Positions 16,082 to 20,219 of a stretch of DNA of 20,219 bases are shown piece after piece. Position numbers and translations under genes: made by a program. Position 1 is the stretch's first letter. Each line of letters opens with the position of its first letter. Below the pieces are notes generated by a model. That model searched no databases. It saw only the letters and a program-made list of their open reading frames with translations, and was not told the origin of the DNA. This stretch comes from Bacillota bacterium (GTDB lineage: Bacteria > Bacillota_I > Bacilli_A > RFN20 > CAG-826), in NCBI GenBank assembly GCA_003501485.1, contig DNPJ01000090.1, forward strand, positions 141 through 20,359, in the 5' to 3' direction.

Positions 16082-19000
16082 TTATTTAGTCTCCTTTTCG
16101 CCATTTTTTTCATCTTTTTTGCGATTTTTACCAAAAGCGAATACTAAATTACCATCTTTATCTTCTTTAACAATGAAGCTAATCAAAACCATTCCGCCCC
16201 ACATTGTTAATAATGTTCCAATTGTAATATTGAGTGTTAATACAACTGGTTTCCACCAGCACCATGAATCAATTGAAACCGAGCTAATGAATTTATCATC
16301 ATCACTTGGATTGAGCTCATATTGTTCTTTATAATGGTTTGCACGTAGCCACATATATGTGACGTGATGTGCAACATCGCGAAGAGCATGTTGAACTCTT
16401 GGAGTTGAATTGTAGTCGTATTTAACGCCATCAACTGTACCGAGTTTAACACCCATTCCAAAGTCACCACCGCAACGAAGCAATGTATCGCAATATGAAT
16501 TAGTACCAATATAGTCAGTTGTAATAGCACCCTTGAAATCCCATTCTTTGCGAAGAACACCGCGGAGAAGGGCTTGTGTTGTTTCAGAATGTTCTGCACC
16601 AACACCTTGATATGTTGTCATAACACCTAAACAACCGCCATCAAGGACAACCTTACGGAATGATTTGAGGAAGTTTTCTCTTAAACCTTGTTCAGTCATC
16701 CAAATATTGGTTCCGCCGTAGCCATAAAGAGCGAAGTGCTTCATCATGTTATATCTTCCTCTTGTTCCAAGACCACGGACAGCTTGTGCCATTAAAGTGC
16801 CAGCAAGCATCATATCTTCTGATGGTGATTCATGGTTTCTTCCAAAGAATGCTGTTCTATGGCAGTCCATAGCAAATCCCCAGTCTCCCATAACGCCAAG
16901 GCTCTTCATATCATCACCGAATGATTTGCCAAATTCATATAAAAGTTTTGTATTCCATGTTGCAGCAATTGTAGTCATGGTTGGATAACCAGTTCCTCTA
17001 GGTGCAGCAACGAATGACTTAATTTGTGAAGGCCCATCAACATCAGTAAGAGCTGGTTTGCCAATCGAATTCAATGGTTTTGAACCATAATAACCGCCAA
17101 TCATGCTTACAACTTCTTCAATTGAGAGTTGGTCAAGAACAGCATTCCATTCTTCTGCATCATAGTCTGCGCCTAATTTTTTACCAAGATCGTTAATAAC
17201 GCCATTTTCAGCAACTTTTAATCCGTTATTAGCGTTCCATGTTGGATTTTCAGTTGGAATTGGATCACCAAATTCATCAACACCTGTGGCATTATCCCAT
17301 GCTTTAATTCTTTCTGCGCTATTTGTGCTTTGTTTTGCTGAAGGAGTAATGTTTCTTCTTGCTTTATAAGAAGTATTTAAATCTTCAAGACTTGTAAAAC
17401 TTTTTCTTGATAACCAATTAATTCCTGGATCAAATGAACCATCTTTTTCGGTTGCGTCAATTGGAGTCATATCAATTGCATCTTCACCTGTGAAAAGATT
17501 TTTAACTGGTTTTTCTGTAACTGGATCATTTTCAATTTTAATATCACTATCAACTTTAAATGCGAAATCACCATTAACTTCGTTTGAGTCAAAAGTGACC
17601 TTTTTAACGCTGTGAGATGATGTGCGTAATGAAAGCGTATATTGGCCATGTTCTAATTCATAACCTTTAAAACCATTGCTATTTCTATCGTAGCAATCAT
17701 ATGAAGCAAAATCATATGGATCAACAGTGATTTTGATTTCTTCAGTGCTATTTGGTTCAAGAATGTTTGTTTTTCCAAATCCTGCAAGATTAACATATGG
17801 TTTTTCAATCGCTTGTTCATTTGTATGTCCATAATATGGAGCAATAGCGTATATTTCAACGACATCTTGTCCTGGAACAGTACCATTATTTGTAACAGCA
17901 ACAGTAAATTCAATCTTATCTGTATCAAGGAACGACATGTTTTCGGTATAAGCGATAGGATTTTCTTCACCCTTTCTATTTACCTCAATTTTTGTTACAT
18001 TCCATGAATAATCGTTATAGCTAAGTCCATAACCAAATGGAGCATAAACAACTCCATCATAACCGGTGCCATAATCATTATTTACGCTATCCCAATAATG
18101 TTCATTGTCGGCTGTTTCATACCATTTATATCCTAAATAAACATTTTCAATAGCGTCAGTATAAGAAATATTGCTATCAAGATATTGTTGACCGCCTAAA
18201 TAAATATTGGCTGGATTTGTAAACATATCATATGGGAATGTATCAACTGTTCTTCCGGATGGAGAAACTTCACCATAAATAAGTTTTGGAAGAGCACTCG
18301 CGGCTCTTGTTCCTGTAAATCCAACATACATTGCTGCATCAAGACCAGGAATTGTTTTCATAAATCCCATTTCAAATGGATTTGCTGAATTAATAAACAC
18401 AATAACATTTTTGAAGTTTTCGCCACAGTAACGAAGCATTGCTTCTTCTTCAGTGCTAATTTCAAGATAATGTCTTGTATAATCGTCAGTATTTACATTG
18501 CCTTCTTTAACTTGGCCAGTTGGGCTACAGTTCATACCTTCGCCAGCCATTCTTCCAATAACAACAAAAGCAGTATCAGAGTATTCTTTACAATATGATA
18601 ATAAATCATTAGTGTAGTAACCATTTTTCTCTTCGCCACCACTTAAGTCATTAATATCTGGCTCTTTAAGAGGAGTCATTTCACCAATAAAGGTGTTTCT
18701 TGTATCAACAAGCTCCCACATTGGTTTACTATAAGCACGATACATATCATATAAACGTGAATTTGTTTCAATGCCGTAGTTTTGAAGTGCTTTTACTAAA
18801 TCGATATTTTTGTTGTAATCGCCATCTTCTGGGGCTACTCTACCAGATGCGTTTCTACCATCCGATCCATAGACCCAATCAACACTTCTCCATCCAAAAA
18901 CATTAACTTTGTTTGTTTCAGAACGGCTAAGTGGTAAAGTGCCATCATTTTGAAGAAGAATAGCACCTTCTTGCATGAGTTTTTTTGATAACTCTTGCCC

Positions 19001-19168
19001 ATTAGTTGAGCTTAGTTCAAGCGCACTTTCATCGACAATTGGTGCATTTAAATACGAGTTAATTTCGTTCTCATATTTTTTGACCAATGAATTGCCAACG
19101 ATTAAACCCGCTACTAAAGCAGCTGTCGTTACGCCGAACACAATCGCATTTGCAATTTTTTTGTTCAT
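16082..19168 (-). CDS. Circularly permuted GH3 glycoside hydrolase with membrane helices at both ends
   Basis: A 1028-residue family 3 glycoside hydrolase, likely a beta-glucosidase-type exo-enzyme on the outer face of the membrane. The domain order is reversed relative to most GH3: the alpha/beta sandwich comes first (about 57-385, with GRMAGEGMN around E210, the candidate acid/base, and YAPFGYGLSY). A fibronectin-III-like domain follows (about 388-530), then a linker, then the TIM barrel (about 680-945). The barrel shows TDVDGP, GRNHESPSED (776-785), KHFALYGYGG (810-819) and FKGAITTDY with nucleophile D885. This reversed order is known from Ruminococcus albus and Butyrivibrio fibrisolvens enzymes. 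A transmembrane helix at about 8-28 and another at about 974-1000, followed by a Lys/Glu-rich tail, would put both ends in the cytoplasm. GGAAAGGG lies 4 bases before the ATG. Confidence 0.9.
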   Translation of the reverse strand: MNKKIANAIVFGVTTAALVAGLIVGNSLVKKYENEINSYLNAPIVDESALELSSTNGQELSKKLMQEGAILLQNDGTLPLSRSETNKVNVFGWRSVDWVYGSDGRNASGRVAPEDGDYNKNIDLVKALQNYGIETNSRLYDMYRAYSKPMWELVDTRNTFIGEMTPLKEPDINDLSGGEEKNGYYTNDLLSYCKEYSDTAFVVIGRMAGEGMNCSPTGQVKEGNVNTDDYTRHYLEISTEEEAMLRYCGENFKNVIVFINSANPFEMGFMKTIPGLDAAMYVGFTGTRAASALPKLIYGEVSPSGRTVDTFPYDMFTNPANIYLGGQQYLDSNISYTDAIENVYLGYKWYETADNEHYWDSVNNDYGTGYDGVVYAPFGYGLSYNDYSWNVTKIEVNRKGEENPIAYTENMSFLDTDKIEFTVAVTNNGTVPGQDVVEIYAIAPYYGHTNEQAIEKPYVNLAGFGKTNILEPNSTEEIKITVDPYDFASYDCYDRNSNGFKGYELEHGQYTLSLRTSSHSVKKVTFDSNEVNGDFAFKVDSDIKIENDPVTEKPVKNLFTGEDAIDMTPIDATEKDGSFDPGINWLSRKSFTSLEDLNTSYKARRNITPSAKQSTNSAERIKAWDNATGVDEFGDPIPTENPTWNANNGLKVAENGVINDLGKKLGADYDAEEWNAVLDQLSIEEVVSMIGGYYGSKPLNSIGKPALTDVDGPSQIKSFVAAPRGTGYPTMTTIAATWNTKLLYEFGKSFGDDMKSLGVMGDWGFAMDCHRTAFFGRNHESPSEDMMLAGTLMAQAVRGLGTRGRYNMMKHFALYGYGGTNIWMTEQGLRENFLKSFRKVVLDGGCLGVMTTYQGVGAEHSETTQALLRGVLRKEWDFKGAITTDYIGTNSYCDTLLRCGGDFGMGVKLGTVDGVKYDYNSTPRVQHALRDVAHHVTYMWLRANHYKEQYELNPSDDDKFISSVSIDSWCWWKPVVLTLNITIGTLLTMWGGMVLISFIVKEDKDGNLVFAFGKNRKKDEKNGEKETK

Positions 19169-19188
19169 CTTTCCCTTTCCGTCGTCTT

Positions 19189-19202
19189 ATTTGTTTACAA
19201 AT
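19189..19202. promoter_or_regulatory. 14-bp palindrome in the GH3 leader, candidate operator
   Basis: ATTTGTTTACAAAT has perfect 6-bp arms around a TT centre. It lies about 35-45 bases after the predicted start of the GH3 transcript and just upstream of its ribosome binding site. It could bind a dimeric repressor. It does not fit the CcpA cre consensus. Confidence 0.35.
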
Positions 19203-19206
19203 GAAT

Positions 19207-19240
19207 AAAAATAAGCGACTTGCTATAAAGTTAGCGCTTA
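19207..19240 (-). terminator. Terminator-like hairpin between kinase and GH3 genes
   Basis: On the minus strand TAAGCG (19240-19235) pairs with CGCTTA (19217-19212), with a nested GCTA/TAGC pair in the loop, followed by T5 (19211-19207). This would end transcripts reading through from the kinase gene. The GH3 promoter just upstream would start near 19235, within the upstream arm, so its own RNA would not form the full stem. Confidence 0.5.
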
Positions 19241-19241
19241 C

Positions 19242-19270
19242 ATTATATGTTTAGATATATTTCTTGTCTT
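19242..19270 (-). promoter_or_regulatory. Predicted activator-dependent promoter of the GH3 surface operon
   Basis: On the minus strand AAGACA (19270-19265) is a weak -35 with four of six matches; a 17-bp spacer leads to a perfect TATAAT (19247-19242). A poor -35 with a perfect -10 is typical of activated promoters. Direct repeats end five bases upstream of the -35. The start would lie near 19235, giving a leader of about 67 bases. Confidence 0.6.
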
Positions 19271-19275
19271 GTTTT

Positions 19276-19302
19276 TGTCGTAAATAGATTTTCAAATGTC
19301 GT
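19276..19302. promoter_or_regulatory. Direct repeats 21 bp apart, candidate LytTR response-regulator site
   Basis: The hexamer TGTCGT occurs at 19276-19281 and 19297-19302, exactly 21 bp (two helical turns) apart; on the minus strand these read TACGACA and TACGACA. LytTR regulators such as AgrA bind about 9-bp direct repeats spaced 21-22 bp. The first four bases (TACG) fit their loose consensus but the following two do not. The spacing, the place upstream of the weak -35 and the neighbouring HPK10 kinase support the call. Confidence 0.4.
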
Positions 19303-19304
19303 AT

Positions 19305-20219
19305 CTAGTCTTTTTTATCATTAGAAGTTACATCTAATGGGAAAACAGCATTTAATGAAAATATATTATTCTTAAATCTGAATGTTAAAGATCCACCATA
19401 TTTTTTGACAACTCTTTCAATGGATCTAGTTCCATAACCATGGAATGACTTGTCTTTCTTAGTCATCGGTAAACCATTAATAAATTCAACTTCTTCATTA
19501 CAAAAGTTTTCTATATGAATAATTAAAAATGAATTCTTTGCAACAACATTAATAGTAATTGTTCTATCTTCTTCATTTGCTTTGAGAACCGCTTCAATCG
19601 CATTATCTAGTCCGTTTTCAAAAAGAGAGTATATATCTGCGCTATTCATAAACGACAGTTTCTCCCCATCAATCAATGAAGAAAAACGTATATTATGTTC
19701 TTTGCAATATAGTGATTTTTCAGCAAGAATGAAATCAATAGTTGCGTTTCCGGTTTCGATGCTTTTATCATAAATTTGAAGTTCTTTTTCAAGCGATTCA
19801 AGAGCGCTTATTTCTTGTTTACTTTTAGCGTATTCCTTTAGTCCTTCCACTTGATGTTTTAAATCGTGAATGCGCATATTAATTAATTCCATGTTCTTTT
19901 TTGATTGTTTGAATTTTTCATTCTCATTATGAACAATTTGCTCTAACATTGCATTTTGGTTTTGAAGTTTTTTTCGATAATAAGTATTGTAATGAAGAAT
20001 TAGCAAAAACATACACGCAATCATCGCATATAATCTTGATGATATGTATCCGACAAAATCAGATGTTGATTGAGCGAACATTGAAACAATATAAACTACA
20101 ACCAATGTTATAATTGTCATTAAATAAACGACATTTCCTTCAATTAAATCAGGTATCATTTCCCCTTTAAGTTTTGAAACAAAAAGAAAATAATATGGAA
20201 CAAAACTAATCATATAAAT
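19305..20219 (-). CDS. HPK10 (AgrC-like) sensor histidine kinase, N-terminus outside the window
   Basis: Partial gene: the frame stays open to the right edge, so the start and part of the sensor domain are missing. Counted from the Met at 20213, hydrophobic segments at about 2-13, 28-46 and 60-77 are the last helices of a polytopic sensor. A coiled-coil-like stretch follows (about 80-110), then RIHDLKHQVEGL with the phosphoacceptor His116 in the HDxxxH arrangement of HPK10 kinases. The GHKL-type ATPase domain has the N box FENGLDNAIEA (198-208) and G box GYGTRSIERV (259-268). Kinases of this class (AgrC, ComD, VirS) sense peptides and pair with LytTR response regulators. The regulator and any peptide gene would lie beyond the right edge. 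The signal is unknown. Confidence 0.9.
   Translation of the reverse strand: MYMISFVPYYFLFVSKLKGEMIPDLIEGNVVYLMTIITLVVVYIVSMFAQSTSDFVGYISSRLYAMIACMFLLILHYNTYYRKKLQNQNAMLEQIVHNENEKFKQSKKNMELINMRIHDLKHQVEGLKEYAKSKQEISALESLEKELQIYDKSIETGNATIDFILAEKSLYCKEHNIRFSSLIDGEKLSFMNSADIYSLFENGLDNAIEAVLKANEEDRTITINVVAKNSFLIIHIENFCNEEVEFINGLPMTKKDKSFHGYGTRSIERVVKKYGGSLTFRFKNNIFSLNAVFPLDVTSNDKKD

Noticed and set aside
16081..16134. 18-codon N-terminal extension of the large surface protein into the GH3 gene
   Set aside because: ATG 16080 has AAGGAG at a suitable distance, and a normal lysine-plus-hydrophobic anchor starts there. The extension is a lysine-rich frame shadow of the GH3 tail.
16082..19168. Reversed GH3 domain order as a new discovery
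   Set aside because: The same order is known from Ruminococcus albus and Butyrivibrio fibrisolvens beta-glucosidases. Only the double membrane anchoring and the partner gene are flagged.
19201..19254. 17-codon plus-strand peptide starting MNKNKRLAIK, a possible signal-peptide precursor near the AgrC-like kinase
   Set aside because: It has no ribosome binding site, lies antisense to the kinase-GH3 transcript and coincides with the terminator hairpin and -10 box, so its pattern is explained by those elements.
1..20219. Alternative genetic code (TGA as tryptophan) suggested by the low GC content
   Set aside because: TGA closes both ABC ATPase genes in tight ATGA overlaps, and conserved tryptophans are TGG.
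1..20219. tRNA, rRNA or riboswitch genes
   Set aside because: No cloverleaf-like segment, rRNA-like sequence or recognisable riboswitch core was seen in the spacers; most gaps are short and AT-rich.

Overview
The window looks like chromosome from an AT-rich, Gram-positive, Bacillota-type bacterium. The signs are strong AGGAGG-type ribosome binding sites, an HPK10 (AgrC-like) sensor kinase, and ABC-2 drug-type exporters under a TetR regulator. The large surface proteins are held by transmembrane helices and lack an LPXTG motif. TGA is used as a stop codon by both ABC ATPase genes and tryptophan is TGG, so the code is standard and this is not a code-4 mollicute. A host-associated, gut-type member of the Bacilli is my inference from the polysaccharide-degrading surface genes; the sequence does not prove it.

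Layout. (1) 116-2217: a complete IS21-family insertion sequence with imperfect terminal inverted repeats and istA-istB. (2) 2218-2505: a repeat-rich convergent spacer without a gene. (3) 2506-6727 (minus): a translationally coupled operon of two paralogous ABC ATPases and one ABC-2 permease with an unusually large outer domain. A divergent TetR-family regulator follows at 6860-7453 (plus), and the two promoters overlap back to back. (4) 7466-11580: a nucleic-acid-conflict cluster made of an ArdC-like zinc metalloprotease, a MutT/NudG-like Nudix hydrolase, and a 923-residue PLD nuclease-helicase-DUF3427 protein of the SauUSI type IV restriction class. The Nudix and restriction genes overlap tail to tail by 11 bp. 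(5) 11581-11934: a gene-poor spacer with a possible gene remnant and a strong terminator. (6) 11935-19168 (minus): a coupled two-gene cell-surface operon. It encodes a circularly permuted GH3 glycosidase with a membrane helix at each end, then a 1381-residue Ig-like / beta-sandwich / triple propeller-like surface protein. (7) 19305-20219 (minus, cut by the window edge): an AgrC-like histidine kinase.

How the parts may work together. The ABC operon reads as a regulated exporter, probably for a hydrophobic or peptide antibiotic-like compound, with its own TetR sensor. The restriction cluster pairs a modification-dependent nuclease with a nucleotide-pool Nudix enzyme and an antirestriction-type protein; whether they act together is a hypothesis. 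The spacer between kinase and GH3 gene holds two 21-bp-spaced direct repeats next to a weak -35 and perfect -10, with a terminator-like hairpin whose upstream arm spans the predicted start site. This suggests the surface operon is switched on by a LytTR-type response regulator encoded beyond the right edge.
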